This document shows, one piece after another, positions 44,839 to 54,357 of a stretch of 64,000 bases of DNA (its first letter is position 1; each line of letters begins with the position of its first letter). A program made the translations under genes and the position numbers. The notes under the pieces were generated by a model. The model ran no database searches, was not told the DNA's origin, and worked only from the letters and a program-made list of their open reading frames with translations. The DNA is from CBDANZ01 sp965197865 (GTDB lineage: Bacteria > Acidobacteriota > Vicinamibacteria > Vicinamibacterales > CAVVIG01), in the NCBI GenBank assembly GCA_965197865.1, contig CBDANZ010000001.1, positions 124,001 to 188,000 on the forward strand, written 5' to 3'.

Positions 44839-46318
44839 TGGCCGACGGGGCGCTCACCGAACTCACGATCACGGAGGCGCGCGACAGGCTCGATGGCAGT
44901 GAGATCTCCGCCCGCGAGCTTGCCGAGGCCCATATCGAGGCGATCGAGGGCGCGCGGGCCCTCAACGCGTTCGTCTCCGAGACGCCCGAGCGCGCGATCG
45001 CGGATGCCGAAGCCTCCGATGTCCGGCGCCGGCGCGGCGAGTCCGGGGCTCTGGAAGGGATCCCGCTCGGGATCAAGGACCTGTTCTGCACCGAAGGCGT
45101 GATGTCGACTGCGGCTTCCGGGATCCTCGACGGCTTCGTGCCGACCTACGAATCGACGGTGAGCAAGAACCTTTTCGAAGCCGGCGCGGTCATGCTCGGC
45201 AAGCTCAATCTCGACGAATTCGCGATGGGCTCGTCGAACGAGACCAGCCATTTCGGCCCGGTCGAGAACCCCTGGCGCCGGGAAGGAGACAACCGCCCGC
45301 TGGTGCCCGGCCGGATCCTCCGGCGGTTCGGGCGCGGCGGTTGCCGCCAGGCTCTGCCTCGGCGCGACGGGGACCGACACCGGCGGTTCGATCCGCCAAC
45401 CGGCCGCGTTCTGCGGCGTGGTCGGCGCCAAGCCGACCTACGGCCGCTGCTCGCGCTGGGGGATCGTCGCCTTCGCGTCCTCGCTCGACCAGGCCGGCCC
45501 GATGGCGCGCAGCGTTCGGGACACGGCGATCATGCTGGGCGCGATGGCCGGATTCGATCCCAGGGACTCGACTTCCGTGGATATGGAAGTGCCCGATTTC
45601 GAGGCCACGCTGGAGGACGGCGTTGCCGGGCTTCGGGTCGGCATCCCGACCGAGTATACCCTCGACGAAACCCCGGACGACATCCGCGCCTTGTGGGACG
45701 AGGGTATCGCGTGGCTCAGGGACGCCGGCGCCGAGCCGGTAGAGGTCAGCCTGCCGCACACCGCATACGCGCTGCCCGGCTACCACCTGATCGCACCGGC
45801 CGAGGCGTCGTCCAACCTCGCACGCTATGACGGGGTGCGGTACGGCCGCCGGGTCGACGGCGAAGACCTGATCGACACCTACGCCAGGACGCGGGGCGCG
45901 GAGTTCGGCGCCGAGGTGCGCCGCCGCATTCTGATCGGGACCTACGCGCTTTCCGCCGGCTATTACGATGCCTACTACCTCAAGGCTCAGAAGGTGCGCA
46001 CGCTGGTGGCGCAGGATTTCGAGCGCGCGTTCGAAGCCTGCGACTTCCTGCTGACGCCGACCTGTCCGTCGGATGCGTTCGCCATCGGCGAGAAGTCGGA
46101 CGATCCGATCGCGATGTATCTCAACGACGTGCTGACCGTACCGGCGAGCCTCGCCGGGCTCCCGGCCATGTCGGTGCCCGCCGGGCTGTCCGGCGGCGGC
46201 CTGCCGCTCGGGCTCCAGATCGTCTCGGCGGGCCTTTGACGAGGAGACGATGTTCCGCGGCGCCCGCGCAATCGAGAAAGCGGCCGTGTTCGACGCCAGG
46301 CCGGAGCCGCGCGGCTGA
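44838..46318 (+). CDS. gatA: Amidotransferase subunit A, with two single-base frameshifts
   Basis: GatA is the amidase that releases ammonia from glutamine. With one base removed near 45311 (in GGCCGG) and one near 46230 (in GGG), the frame gives 492 aa, the family length. The Ser-cisSer-Lys triad is visible: Lys in GIPLGIKDLF, GGSSGGSGAAVAA and TGTDTGGSIRQPAAFCG. The C-terminal piece after the second shift reads FDEETMFRGARAIEKAAVFD. The first shift falls inside the catalytic glycine-serine loop. Since gatA should be essential, a sequencing error is more likely than a real pseudogene. Confidence 0.9.
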
Positions 46319-46337
46319 TCCGACGGACGCGAGCGCT

Positions 46338-46655
46338 GTGACGATCGTCTGGTATTTGCTGATCCATGTCAGCCTCGGGCTGATCGGCAGCGACGTCTTT
46401 CGGTTCAACAATGCGGGGGCGCTGCTCTGCGTCGCTGCGAGCGCCATCGTGCAGGGATATGCGATGTGGGAAATCCACCGCCGCAGTTGGCCGATGTTTT
46501 TCGCGAGCCTCGATGCGGATGCGCCGCCTGCCGCTGTCTCGACGGCGCGGCGGGGCTACTGGTACCGGCTCGGGCGCGTGTTTATCTTCCGCGTCTCGGC
46601 GTTCACCATCCTCACCTTGCTGATCGCCTTTCTCGTCCGTGGAGCCGGGTCGTGA
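46338..46655 (+). CDS. Small membrane protein between gatA and gatB
   Basis: A 105-aa protein from a GTG at 46338 with three hydrophobic segments (IVWYLLIHVSLGLIGSDVF, ALLCVAASAIVQGYAMW, VFIFRVSAFTILTLLIAFLV). It overlaps the 5' side of gatB's upstream region by lying 16 bases before its ATG. No family is recognised. Its place inside the gat operon suggests co-expression only. Confidence 0.65.
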   Translation: MTIVWYLLIHVSLGLIGSDVFRFNNAGALLCVAASAIVQGYAMWEIHRRSWPMFFASLDADAPPAAVSTARRGYWYRLGRVFIFRVSAFTILTLLIAFLVRGAGS

Positions 46656-46671
46656 GCGCGAGGGCAGTCGC

Positions 46672-48123
46672 ATGAGCCTGATCGAAGGGCGCACCGGGTC
46701 CTGGGAAGCCGTGATCGGCATGGAGGTCCATGCCCAGGTGGTCTCCGAGTCCAAGCTGTTCTCGGGCGCATCCACCGGCTTCGGAGGCGAGCCCAACGCG
46801 CAGGTCTCCCTGGTCGATGCCGCGATGCCCGGGATGCTGCCCGTCATCAACGAATACTGCGTCGAGCAGGCGGTCCGGACCGGGCTCGGCCTCGGCGCCG
46901 AGATCAACCTGGTCTCGGTATTCGACCGCAAGAACTACTTCTACCCCGATTTGCCGCAGGGCTATCAGATCTCGCAATACAGCCAGCCCATCGTCGGCCG
47001 CGGCACGGTCGAGATCGGGCTTGAGGACGGCAGCCTGAGGACCGTCCGCATCGCCCGCCTCCACCTCGAACAGGATGCCGGCAAGAGCCTCCACGACCGG
47101 GATCCGCGCAAGACCTGGGTGGACCTGAACAGGGCCGGCGTCGCGCTGATGGAGATCGTGACCGAGCCCGACATGCGTTCGCCGGAGGAAGCGGCGGCGT
47201 TCATGTCGAAGCTGCGGTCGATCCTCCGCTATCTCGGGACTTGCGACGGCAACATGCAGGAGGGGTCGCTGCGCGCCGACGTGAACGTGTCGGTGCGGCG
47301 TCCCGGCGGCGACCTCGGCACCCGCTGCGAGATCAAGAACCTGAACTCCATACGCTTCATCCGCCAGGCGGCCGAGCACGAGGCGAGGCGCCAGATCGAG
47401 GTCCTTGAGGATGGCGGCAGCATCGACCAAGAGACCCGGCTGTTCGACACCGACCGTGGGGTGACACGTTCGATGCGGACCAAGGAGGAGGAGCACGACT
47501 ACCGCTACTTCCCCGATCCGGATTTGATGCCGCTGGTGCTGACCCAGGATTACGTCGACCAAATCAAGGCGAACCTCCCCGAGCTTCCCGAGGAAAAAAA
47601 GGATCGATACGTCATACAACTCGGATTGTCCGATGAAGACGCCAGCATCCTCGTCGTAGATCCTGAGCGAGCCGAATTATTTGAAACCGCTGCCGAGGGC
47701 CGCGATCCGAAGCTCGTAGCGAACACGGTAATCCACGACGTGCTTGGTGAGTTCAATAAATCGGGGCTGACGATCAGAGAGTCGCTTCTGACGGGGCCGA
47801 AACTGGGCGGCCTTATCGACTTGGTTGAGGCCGGCACCATATCGCGCAGAAGCGCTAAGGACATTTTGCCAGAATTGATCGAGACCGGCGAGGAAGCGCA
47901 ACCGGTCGTCGATCGGCGCGGCGTCTCACAGGTCAGCGACACGGGCGCGATAGAGGCGATCGTCGACGGCATCCTCGCCGAACGGCCGGATATGGTAGCG
48001 GAATACCGGAGCGGCAAGACGAAGCTGCTGGGGTTCTTCGTCGGTCAGGCGATGAAGGCGAGCCAGGGCAAGGCCAACCCGAAGACGGTAAACGAAATCC
48101 TGCGCGCAAGGCTCGACGGCTGA
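46672..48123 (+). CDS. gatB: Asp-tRNA(Asn)/Glu-tRNA(Gln) amidotransferase subunit B
   Basis: GatB is the kinase/transamidase subunit that activates mischarged tRNA. The product is 483 aa from the ATG at 46672. Marks are IGMEVHAQVVSESKLFSGAST, RKNYFYPDLPQGYQISQY, RTARLHLEQDAGK-like VRIARLHLEQDAGK, the GNMQEGSLRADVNVSVR motif, TRCEIKNLNS and the C-terminal YqeY-like tail (FFVGQAMKASQGKANPKTVNEIL). It completes the gatCAB operon. Confidence 0.96.
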   Translation: MSLIEGRTGSWEAVIGMEVHAQVVSESKLFSGASTGFGGEPNAQVSLVDAAMPGMLPVINEYCVEQAVRTGLGLGAEINLVSVFDRKNYFYPDLPQGYQISQYSQPIVGRGTVEIGLEDGSLRTVRIARLHLEQDAGKSLHDRDPRKTWVDLNRAGVALMEIVTEPDMRSPEEAAAFMSKLRSILRYLGTCDGNMQEGSLRADVNVSVRRPGGDLGTRCEIKNLNSIRFIRQAAEHEARRQIEVLEDGGSIDQETRLFDTDRGVTRSMRTKEEEHDYRYFPDPDLMPLVLTQDYVDQIKANLPELPEEKKDRYVIQLGLSDEDASILVVDPERAELFETAAEGRDPKLVANTVIHDVLGEFNKSGLTIRESLLTGPKLGGLIDLVEAGTISRRSAKDILPELIETGEEAQPVVDRRGVSQVSDTGAIEAIVDGILAERPDMVAEYRSGKTKLLGFFVGQAMKASQGKANPKTVNEILRARLDG

Positions 48124-48151
48124 GCGGCAGGCGGACGAAAGGAAGAGGCGG

Positions 48152-48871
48152 ATGATCGATTGCTACACATGGCCCACGCCGAACGGCCACAAGGTCCACA
48201 TCATGCTCGAGGAGTGCGGGCTCGAATGGACCGTGCACCCCGTCAACATCCAGGAAGGCGACCAGTTCGAGGAGGATTTCCTCAGGATCAGCCCGAACAA
48301 CAAGATGCCGGCGATCGTCGACCGCGACGGCCCGGGCGGGAAGGAGATCGCGGTCTTCGAAACCGGCGCGATACTGGTCTACCTGGCCGACAAGACCGGC
48401 AGGTTCATGCCGGGCGAGCCGCACGCACGCTACGACGCGATGCAATGGCTGATGTGGCAAATGGGCGGTATCGGCCCCATGCTGGGCCAGGCGCACCACT
48501 TCCATTCCTACGCCCCCGAGCGCTTCGAGCGGGAGAAGCTGCAATACGGCATCGACCGGTACGTCAACGAGGCCAACCGCCTCTACGGTGTCCTCGAAAA
48601 GCGCCTCGACGGGCGGGACTGGGTCGCGGCGGACGAGTACACCGTCGCCGACATGGCGATCTTTCCGTGGCTCCGCTTTCCCGAGCGGCAGGGCGTCGAC
48701 ATCGAGGCCTTTCCCAACGTCAGGCGCTGGCGCGACAGGATCTGGGCGCGCCCCGCGGTCGAGCGCGCGCTCGAGACCCTGGCCGACCACGCGCGGAGGG
48801 GTCCAGGCTATTCCGACAAGGCTTGGGAGCTGCTCTACGGCAAGACCCAGGTCGCGCAGGGCGGGTCGTAG
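48152..48871 (+). CDS. Glutathione S-transferase family protein (YfcG/YghU-like)
   Basis: A 239-aa GST. The N-terminal thioredoxin-like domain has TWPTPNGHKVHIMLEECGLEW, with Thr/Asn in place of a catalytic Cys, and the cis-Pro NKMPAIVD followed by FETGAILVYLAD. The C-terminal helical domain has YTVADMAIFPWLRFPER. This pattern matches disulfide-bond oxidoreductases of the YfcG class. Likely glutathione-dependent redox or detoxification, substrate unknown. Confidence 0.9.
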   Translation: MIDCYTWPTPNGHKVHIMLEECGLEWTVHPVNIQEGDQFEEDFLRISPNNKMPAIVDRDGPGGKEIAVFETGAILVYLADKTGRFMPGEPHARYDAMQWLMWQMGGIGPMLGQAHHFHSYAPERFEREKLQYGIDRYVNEANRLYGVLEKRLDGRDWVAADEYTVADMAIFPWLRFPERQGVDIEAFPNVRRWRDRIWARPAVERALETLADHARRGPGYSDKAWELLYGKTQVAQGGS

Positions 48872-49160
48872 GGCGCCGGGGCGAATCCGTTTCGAACGGA
48901 ACCGTTGTCGTGCCGTCCCGCCGGAGACGTTGCCCGCCCTTCGATATGCGGCTTCGCCGCTACTCAGGGTGAGGGTACGGTGGGGGTCACCAGAAAAACC
49001 TCCTCATCCCGAGTAGGCGCGCCAGCGCCGTATCGAGGGACGGCTCGCCGCGGCGCAATCCGCCACGGTTCCAACTGGAGAGTATCCGTTTTGGATGGAA
49101 TCTTTCCCTCCCTTTGACTCTCTCCCGTCATTTCGACCGGAGCGGATACGCTCCGAGACG
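48872..49160. repeat. Intergenic region with a large imperfect inverted repeat
   Basis: Arms at 48937-48974 and about 49002-49040 pair imperfectly over about 38 bases. The left begins CCTTCGATATGCGGC; the right ends CCGTATCGAGGGA; both contain a TACTC-GGG-TGAGG core. The unit looks like a dispersed intergenic repeat of the kind frequent in alphaproteobacteria. No gene is seen. The convergent stops of the GST and ferritin-like genes flank it, so it may act as a bidirectional terminator. Confidence 0.65.
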
Positions 49161-49904
49161 CTATAGCGGGTTTGCCGCGATCAGGCTCTCGATCTCGTCC
49201 TCGCTCATCTGGAAGCGGAACTGCTCGTTCCGCATCAGGACCCGTTGGATCGAGACTTCGCGGATGGCGCGTTTCATCCGCTCCAGGTCGTCGGGCGTAC
49301 GGACCGCCTTGGCGGCGTCCGCGGCCGCGTCCTCGTAGTGGTCCTTCTCGTCGTCATGGATGATCTTCATCGCGGCGGCGAGCTTTTCTTCGAGCGCCTC
49401 GCCGGTGAGCTTCGATGCCTCCCGGAAGGTGCTCGCGCCGCCGCCCTCGGTGAGCCCCATCGCGGCGACAAGGCAGGGATCGCCCGATTCCACGTATCCG
49501 CGGCGCATCGCGTTGAGCTTCACGTCTTCCGGGAGCTGCTTCGCGTCCTCCGGCGTGAGCTTGCGGCCGAGCACGAATTCGAGCACCTCGGCCAGGACGA
49601 CATAGTGCTCGAACTCCTCGGTCATCATCTTGAGCGCGCCCAGCATGTCACGCCGATCCACCTCGCCGTCGAGCCCCCGGAAGCGCTCGACGATCTCGCA
49701 GAACTCCATATGGAGTCCGTTCGCAAACCCGTCCGTCGGGCCGTAGCCGATCACCGGGTTGAGCTCCTTGTAGACCGCTGAACGGAGGTAATGGATGTAG
49801 TCGTCCCGGCTCGGCGGGCGGGCGAAGAAGCGCCTTGTGATCTCGGCCTCGGCATCCCAGAACGGTTTCGCGGCCGCGATCAGCGCGGCGGCATGGTCGA
49901 TCAT
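49161..49904 (-). CDS. Ferritin-like (four-helix) diiron-type protein, function unknown
   Basis: A 247-aa protein from the ATG at 49904, supported by a GGAGAAGG site. It is almost all helical. Candidate metal ligands are Glu/His in HMEFCEIVERF, EEFEHYVVLAEVLEFVL and MKIIHDDEKDHYEDAAADA, spaced as in ferritin-like bundles. The C-terminal part (IQRVLMRNEQFRFQMSEDEIESL) is conserved-looking and charged. No close family is recognised. It is divergent from rlmN with an 88-base gap. Confidence 0.7.
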   Translation of the reverse strand: MIDHAAALIAAAKPFWDAEAEITRRFFARPPSRDDYIHYLRSAVYKELNPVIGYGPTDGFANGLHMEFCEIVERFRGLDGEVDRRDMLGALKMMTEEFEHYVVLAEVLEFVLGRKLTPEDAKQLPEDVKLNAMRRGYVESGDPCLVAAMGLTEGGGASTFREASKLTGEALEEKLAAAMKIIHDDEKDHYEDAAADAAKAVRTPDDLERMKRAIREVSIQRVLMRNEQFRFQMSEDEIESLIAANPL

Positions 49905-49992
49905 GGCGCCTTCTCCACCCCTTTCCGTCCGGGTTCCGATTAAGCCACGCGCCCCTTCGATGTCAAAGCCAGCGCACGCTATAGTGCCGGCC

Positions 49993-51108
49993 ATGGCGAC
50001 CCTCGAAGCCGATACCGCACCCGCGGCCGGGACGCGCCGCGACCTCGTCGGGCTGTCGCGCGAAGAAATGGGCGAGGCGCTCACCGCCCTCGACCTGCCC
50101 GCCTTCCGCACGAAGCAGGTCTGGCACTGGATCTATTGCCGGGGCGCGACCGGCTTCGACGCCATGACGACGCTCGCCAAGCCGCTGCGCCGGACGCTGG
50201 CGGAACATTTCACGATCTCACGGCCGAGGGTGTCCAAGGCGCAAACATCGACGGATCGCACGCGCAAGTGGCTGATCGGTTTCGACGACGGCAGCGAGGC
50301 CGAAACGGTCTTCATCCCCGAAGACGACAGGGGTGCGCTCTGCGTTTCCTCGCAGGTCGGCTGCACCCTCAACTGCTCGTTCTGCCACACCGGCACCCAG
50401 CCCTGGGTACGCAACCTCACGGCAGGTGAGATCGTCGGCCAGGCGATGCTGGCGCGCGACGCGTTGGGCGAGTGGCCGACGGCGGAGAACGGACAAAGGC
50501 TTCTGTCCAACATCGTCCTGATGGGGATGGGCGAGCCGCTCTACAACTACGACAACGTCGTCAAGGCGATGAACATCGTCATGGACATGGAGGGCATCGC
50601 GATCAGCCGGCGGCGGATCACGCTGTCTACCGCGGGTGTGGTACCGCGTATTCCGGATGTCGGGCGGGATCTCGGGGTCCGGCTGGCGATCTCACTCCAC
50701 GCGGTGACGGACGAGCTTCGCGACAAGCTGGTCCCGCTCAACCGGCGCTATCCGATCGCCGATCTCCTGGCTGCCTGCCGCGATTACCCGGGCGGGCGCA
50801 ACGCGCGGCGCATCACCTTCGAATACGCGATGCTCAGGGGCGTAAACGACTCCGAGGCGGACGCGCGCGCGCTGGTCAAGCTGGTACGCGGCATCCCGGC
50901 CAAGATGAACCTGATCCCGTTCAACCCCTGGCCCGGCGCGTCCTTCGAATGCTCGACGCCGAGGGCGATCGCGCGCTTCGCGGCGATCGTCAACCGTGCC
51001 GGGTACGCCTCCCCGGTGCGTACTCCGCGCGGGCGCGACATCCTCGCCGCCTGCGGCCAGCTCAAATCGGCGAGTGTACGCGTGCCGGCGAGGGCGCGGG
51101 CAGGCTGA
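49993..51108 (+). CDS. rlmN: Dual-specificity 23S rRNA/tRNA adenine-C2 methyltransferase RlmN
   Basis: A radical-SAM enzyme that methylates C2 of A2503 in 23S rRNA and A37 in some tRNAs. The product is 371 aa from the ATG at 49993. The cluster motif is CTLNCSFC. Also visible are FRTKQVWHWIYCRGATGFDAM, ILMGMGEPLYNYDNVVKA-like LMGMGEPLYNYDNVVKAM, NLIPFNPWPGASFECS and VRTPRGRDILAACGQL, whose Cys is the methyl-carrying cysteine. Confidence 0.96.
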   Translation: MATLEADTAPAAGTRRDLVGLSREEMGEALTALDLPAFRTKQVWHWIYCRGATGFDAMTTLAKPLRRTLAEHFTISRPRVSKAQTSTDRTRKWLIGFDDGSEAETVFIPEDDRGALCVSSQVGCTLNCSFCHTGTQPWVRNLTAGEIVGQAMLARDALGEWPTAENGQRLLSNIVLMGMGEPLYNYDNVVKAMNIVMDMEGIAISRRRITLSTAGVVPRIPDVGRDLGVRLAISLHAVTDELRDKLVPLNRRYPIADLLAACRDYPGGRNARRITFEYAMLRGVNDSEADARALVKLVRGIPAKMNLIPFNPWPGASFECSTPRAIARFAAIVNRAGYASPVRTPRGRDILAACGQLKSASVRVPARARAG

Positions 51109-51179
51109 CCCCCGCCCGACTTCGCCGCCAAGCGATAACGGGCGCATCGAAAAAATTTACCATAAAATAGTAATATTTC

Positions 51180-51208
51180 TTGAAATTAAATCTATTTTGG
51201 GGTATGAT
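51180..51208 (+). promoter_or_regulatory. Strong sigma70-type promoter ahead of argG
   Basis: TTGAAA (51180-51185), a 17-base spacer and TATGAT (51203-51208) lie in an AT-rich island of about 60 bases that stands out from the GC-rich surroundings. The predicted start (about 51215) falls at the base of the perfect hairpin at 51211-51278, so the transcript would begin in it. Confidence 0.7.
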
Positions 51209-51210
51209 TG

Positions 51211-51278
51211 CCATAATCGGTAGAAAAGACTGGGGCGCCGGACCCGTCCGGCGCCCCAGTCTTTTCTACCGATTATGG
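51211..51278 (+). promoter_or_regulatory. Perfect 33-bp inverted repeat in the argG leader
   Basis: Left arm 51211-51243 begins CCATAATCGGTAGAAAAGAC. The right arm 51246-51278 is its exact reverse complement, and only two bases lie between. As RNA this is a very stable hairpin at or near the 5' end of the argG message, 112 bases before its ATG. There is no T-run directly after it, so it is not a standard terminator. It could be a leader regulatory element, a mobile element remnant or a fold-back sequencing artefact. Confidence 0.75.
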
Positions 51279-51390
51279 CCCGGGGGGCGGCTTGCAGCCT
51301 GCCTCCGCGCAGGCCAGGGAGAGGGCGGATGCGGTTCAATCGAGTCCGGATACGCTTTAGACTCCGGCGCTTCCGGCAGGGGGAGGGGAC

Positions 51391-52596
51391 ATGGCCGAAA
51401 ACGTGAAGAAGGTGGTGCTCGCCTATTCCGGCGGGCTCGACACCTCGGTCATCCTCAGATGGCTTCAGGAGACCTATCGCTGCGAGGTGGTGACCTTCAC
51501 CGCCGACCTCGGCCAGGGCGAGGAGCTCGAACCCGCGCGCAGGAAGGCCGAACAGGCGGGGGTCCGCGAGATCTACATCGACGATTTGCGCGAGGAGTTC
51601 GTGCGCGACTTCGTGTTCCCGATGTTCCGCGCCAACGCGCTCTATGAGGGCTGCTACCTGCTGGGCACCTCCATCGCGCGGCCGCTGATCGCCAAGCGTC
51701 AGATCGAGATCGCGCGGGAGACCGGGGCCGACGCCGTGAGCCACGGCGCCACCGGAAAGGGCAACGACCAGGTGCGCTTCGAGCTCGCCTACTACGCCTT
51801 CGAGCCCGGCATCAAGGTGATCGCGCCGTGGCGCGAATGGGATCTGGACTCGCGCAACAAGCTGCTCGACTACGCGGAAAGGCACCAGATCCCCATCGAG
51901 CGCGACAAGCGCGGCGAGCCGCCTTACTCCATCGATGCCAACCTGTTGCACACCTCCTTCGAGGGTCGCGCGCTCGAGGATCCCTGGGTCGAGCCGGACG
52001 AGGCGATGTTCGTCCGCACGGTCTCGCCCGAGGCCGCGCCCGACGTGGCGCGGACCGTCGAGATCGATTTCGAGCGCGGCGATCCGGTGGCGATCGACGG
52101 GGAGGGGCTCTCGCCCGCCTCCCTCCTACAGCGCCTCAACGAACTCGGCGGCGCGCACGGGATCGGGCGGCTCGACCTCGTCGAGAACCGCTATGTCGGG
52201 ATGAAGTCGCGCGGCGTCTACGAAACCCCCGGCGGCACAATCCTCCAGGCCGCGCACCGGGCGATCGAGAGCCTCACCCTCGACCGCGAGGCGGCGCATC
52301 TCAAGGACGAGGCGATGCCGCGCTACGCCTCGCTGGTCTATAACGGCTACTGGTTCGCGCCCGAGCGCGAGATGCTCCAGGCGATGGTCGATGCGAGCCA
52401 GGAGCGGGTCTCCGGCACGGTTCGCCTCAAGCTCTACAAGGGAAACGTGCGGGTCACCGGCAGGCGGTCGCCGAACAGCCTCTATTCGGAAGCCCATGTG
52501 ACCTTCGAGGAGGACAGCGTCTACGACCAGCGCGACGCCGAAGGGTTCATCCGGCTCAACGCGCTGAGGCTCAAGCTGCTCAACCGGCGACGCTGA
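51391..52596 (+). CDS. argG: Argininosuccinate synthase
   Basis: ArgG joins citrulline and aspartate using ATP, the penultimate step of arginine synthesis. The product is 401 aa with the PP-loop AYSGGLDTSVILRWL, LGTSIARPLIAK, HGATGKGNDQVRFE and the substrate-binding SIDANLLHTSFEG. A GGGAGGGG site precedes the ATG. It is transcribed from the promoter at 51180-51208 through the hairpin leader. Confidence 0.97.
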   Translation: MAENVKKVVLAYSGGLDTSVILRWLQETYRCEVVTFTADLGQGEELEPARRKAEQAGVREIYIDDLREEFVRDFVFPMFRANALYEGCYLLGTSIARPLIAKRQIEIARETGADAVSHGATGKGNDQVRFELAYYAFEPGIKVIAPWREWDLDSRNKLLDYAERHQIPIERDKRGEPPYSIDANLLHTSFEGRALEDPWVEPDEAMFVRTVSPEAAPDVARTVEIDFERGDPVAIDGEGLSPASLLQRLNELGGAHGIGRLDLVENRYVGMKSRGVYETPGGTILQAAHRAIESLTLDREAAHLKDEAMPRYASLVYNGYWFAPEREMLQAMVDASQERVSGTVRLKLYKGNVRVTGRRSPNSLYSEAHVTFEEDSVYDQRDAEGFIRLNALRLKLLNRRR

Positions 52597-52606
52597 AGAC
52601 CGGCCG

Positions 52607-53470
52607 ATGGCTGCGATCTGGCGCGGCGCGTTCTGGATGGTGCTCGCCGCGCTGTCATTCGCCGTGCTGCTGGCGAGCGTGCGGCTCCTGTCCGACACAT
52701 TTCCGACCATCGAGATCGTGTTCGTGCGCGCGCTGGTCGGCATCTTCCTGATCGTGCCGATGGTCGCCCGGAACGGGCTCGCGCGTCTCAGGACGCGGCG
52801 CCTGCCGATGCATTTCGCGCGCACCGCTTTCGCCTTCGGGGCGATGCTGAGCATGTATTACGGGCTGATCCACATCCCGGTCGGCGACGTGACGGCGCTC
52901 TCCTTCCTGATCCCGGTGTTCTGCACGCTCGCCGCCGGGCTGGTGCTGCGCGAGCGCGTCGACGCCGCCCGCTGGACCGCGACCGTGGTCGGTTTTCTCG
53001 GCGCGCTGGCGATCGTGAGGCCCGGCATGGCCTCGGTCAGCCTTCCCATGATGGCGGTGATCCTCTCCTGCGCGTTCTATGCCGGCGCATGGACATCGGT
53101 GAAGTTCCTCACCGCCACCGAACCCGCCTCGGTGATCGTCTTCTACATGAACCTGATGATGCTGCCGCTGACCCTGATCCCGTCGCTCTTCGTTTGGGTC
53201 ACCCCGGGCTGGGAGGACGTGCCGGTGCTGCTGGTGATGGGGATTTCCGGCTGGACCGCGCATTTTTGCCAGGCCCGGGCCTTCGCCGCCGCGGATGCGA
53301 GCGCGGTGATGCCGTTCGATTTCCTCCGGCTTCCGTTCACCGCAGGGCTCGGCTGGCTGCTGTTCAGCGAGGTCATGGATGTCTGGACCTGGATCGGGGC
53401 CGGCGTGATCTTCGCCAGCACCTATTTCATCACCGTGCGGGAATCGCGGGTGCGGGAAGGGCAGGACTAG
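52607..53470 (+). CDS. DMT-superfamily (EamA) transporter
   Basis: An inner-membrane permease of 287 aa with about ten hydrophobic helices in two EamA repeats (about 6-135 and 145-280). The first ends LSFLIPVFCTLAAGLVLRERV and the second has ASAVMPFDFLRLPFTAGLGWLLFSE. Likely a metabolite exporter; the substrate is unknown. It starts 10 bases after argG and overlaps folD's end by 4 bases in a convergent arrangement. Confidence 0.9.
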   Translation: MAAIWRGAFWMVLAALSFAVLLASVRLLSDTFPTIEIVFVRALVGIFLIVPMVARNGLARLRTRRLPMHFARTAFAFGAMLSMYYGLIHIPVGDVTALSFLIPVFCTLAAGLVLRERVDAARWTATVVGFLGALAIVRPGMASVSLPMMAVILSCAFYAGAWTSVKFLTATEPASVIVFYMNLMMLPLTLIPSLFVWVTPGWEDVPVLLVMGISGWTAHFCQARAFAAADASAVMPFDFLRLPFTAGLGWLLFSEVMDVWTWIGAGVIFASTYFITVRESRVREGQD

Positions 53471-54357
53471 GAAAGTCGAACGGCCTCCGGCGTCTCCATC
53501 CCGCGCCGCCGGCACGCGGCGATCGCCGTGTTTCGCAGCAGGCAGGCGATGGTCATCGGGCCTACCCCGCCCGGCACCGGGGTGATCGCGCCCGCGACGT
53601 CCTTCGCCGTGTCGAATTCGACGTCGCCGACGAGCTTTCCCTGTCCGTCCGGGCCCTCGATCCGGTTGATGCCGACATCGATGACGGTCGCGCCCGGCCC
53701 GATCCAGCTGCCCTCGATCATCTGCGCCCGGCCGACGGCGGCGATCACGATATCGGCTTCGCGGCAGCGTTCGTCGAGATCGACGGTGCGGGAATGGGCG
53801 ATCGTCACGGTGCAGTGGGCGGCAAGCAGGAGCTGGGCGACCGGCTTGCCGACGATGTTGGACCGTCCGACGACGATAGCGCGCATCCCGGTCGGGTCGG
53901 GGCAGACGCTCCTGAGCAGGATCATGCAGCCCGCCGGAGTACAGGGCACCATCGCGTCCAGCCCGGCGGAAAGTCTGCCCGCATTGGTCGTGTGGAAGCC
54001 GTCGACGTCCTTGAGGGGGTCGATGGCCTCGGTCACCCGGGCCGCGTCGATGCCCGCGGGCAGGGGGAGCTGGACCAGGATACCGTCTACCTCCGGGTCC
54101 GCGTTGAGACGGCTGATGAGGTCGAGCAGGGCGTCTTCCGAAATATCGGCGTCCGGCGCGTGCTCGATCGAACGGATTCCTACCTCCGCGCACATGCGGA
54201 TCTTGTTGCGCACATAGATCCGGCTCGCCGGATCGTCGCCCACCAGAACCGTGGCGAGGCCGGGCAAAATATCGCGGTCCGCCAGCGCCGCAACGGCCTC
54301 CGCGACACGCGCACGCACATCCGCGGCGATCGCCCTGCCGTCTATCAGGCGGGTCAT
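53467..54357 (-). CDS. folD: Bifunctional methylenetetrahydrofolate dehydrogenase/cyclohydrolase
   Basis: FolD interconverts methylene-, methenyl- and 10-formyl-tetrahydrofolate in one-carbon metabolism. The product is 296 aa with GDDPASRIYVRNKIRMCAEVG (catalytic Lys in YVRNK), GILVQLPLP, PLKDVDGFH, CTPAGCM-like PCTPAGCMILL and VVGRSNIVGKPVAQLL. It shares an ATGA overlap with yggT. Its one-carbon role fits the demethylating enzymes further downstream. Confidence 0.96.
   Translation of the reverse strand: MTRLIDGRAIAADVRARVAEAVAALADRDILPGLATVLVGDDPASRIYVRNKIRMCAEVGIRSIEHAPDADISEDALLDLISRLNADPEVDGILVQLPLPAGIDAARVTEAIDPLKDVDGFHTTNAGRLSAGLDAMVPCTPAGCMILLRSVCPDPTGMRAIVVGRSNIVGKPVAQLLLAAHCTVTIAHSRTVDLDERCREADIVIAAVGRAQMIEGSWIGPGATVIDVGINRIEGPDGQGKLVGDVEFDTAKDVAGAITPVPGGVGPMTIACLLRNTAIAACRRRGMETPEAVRLS

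Noticed and set aside
51211..51278. Rho-independent terminator of rlmN
   Set aside because: The stem is far longer than usual, there is no T-run after it, and a good promoter lies just upstream, so it belongs to the argG leader.
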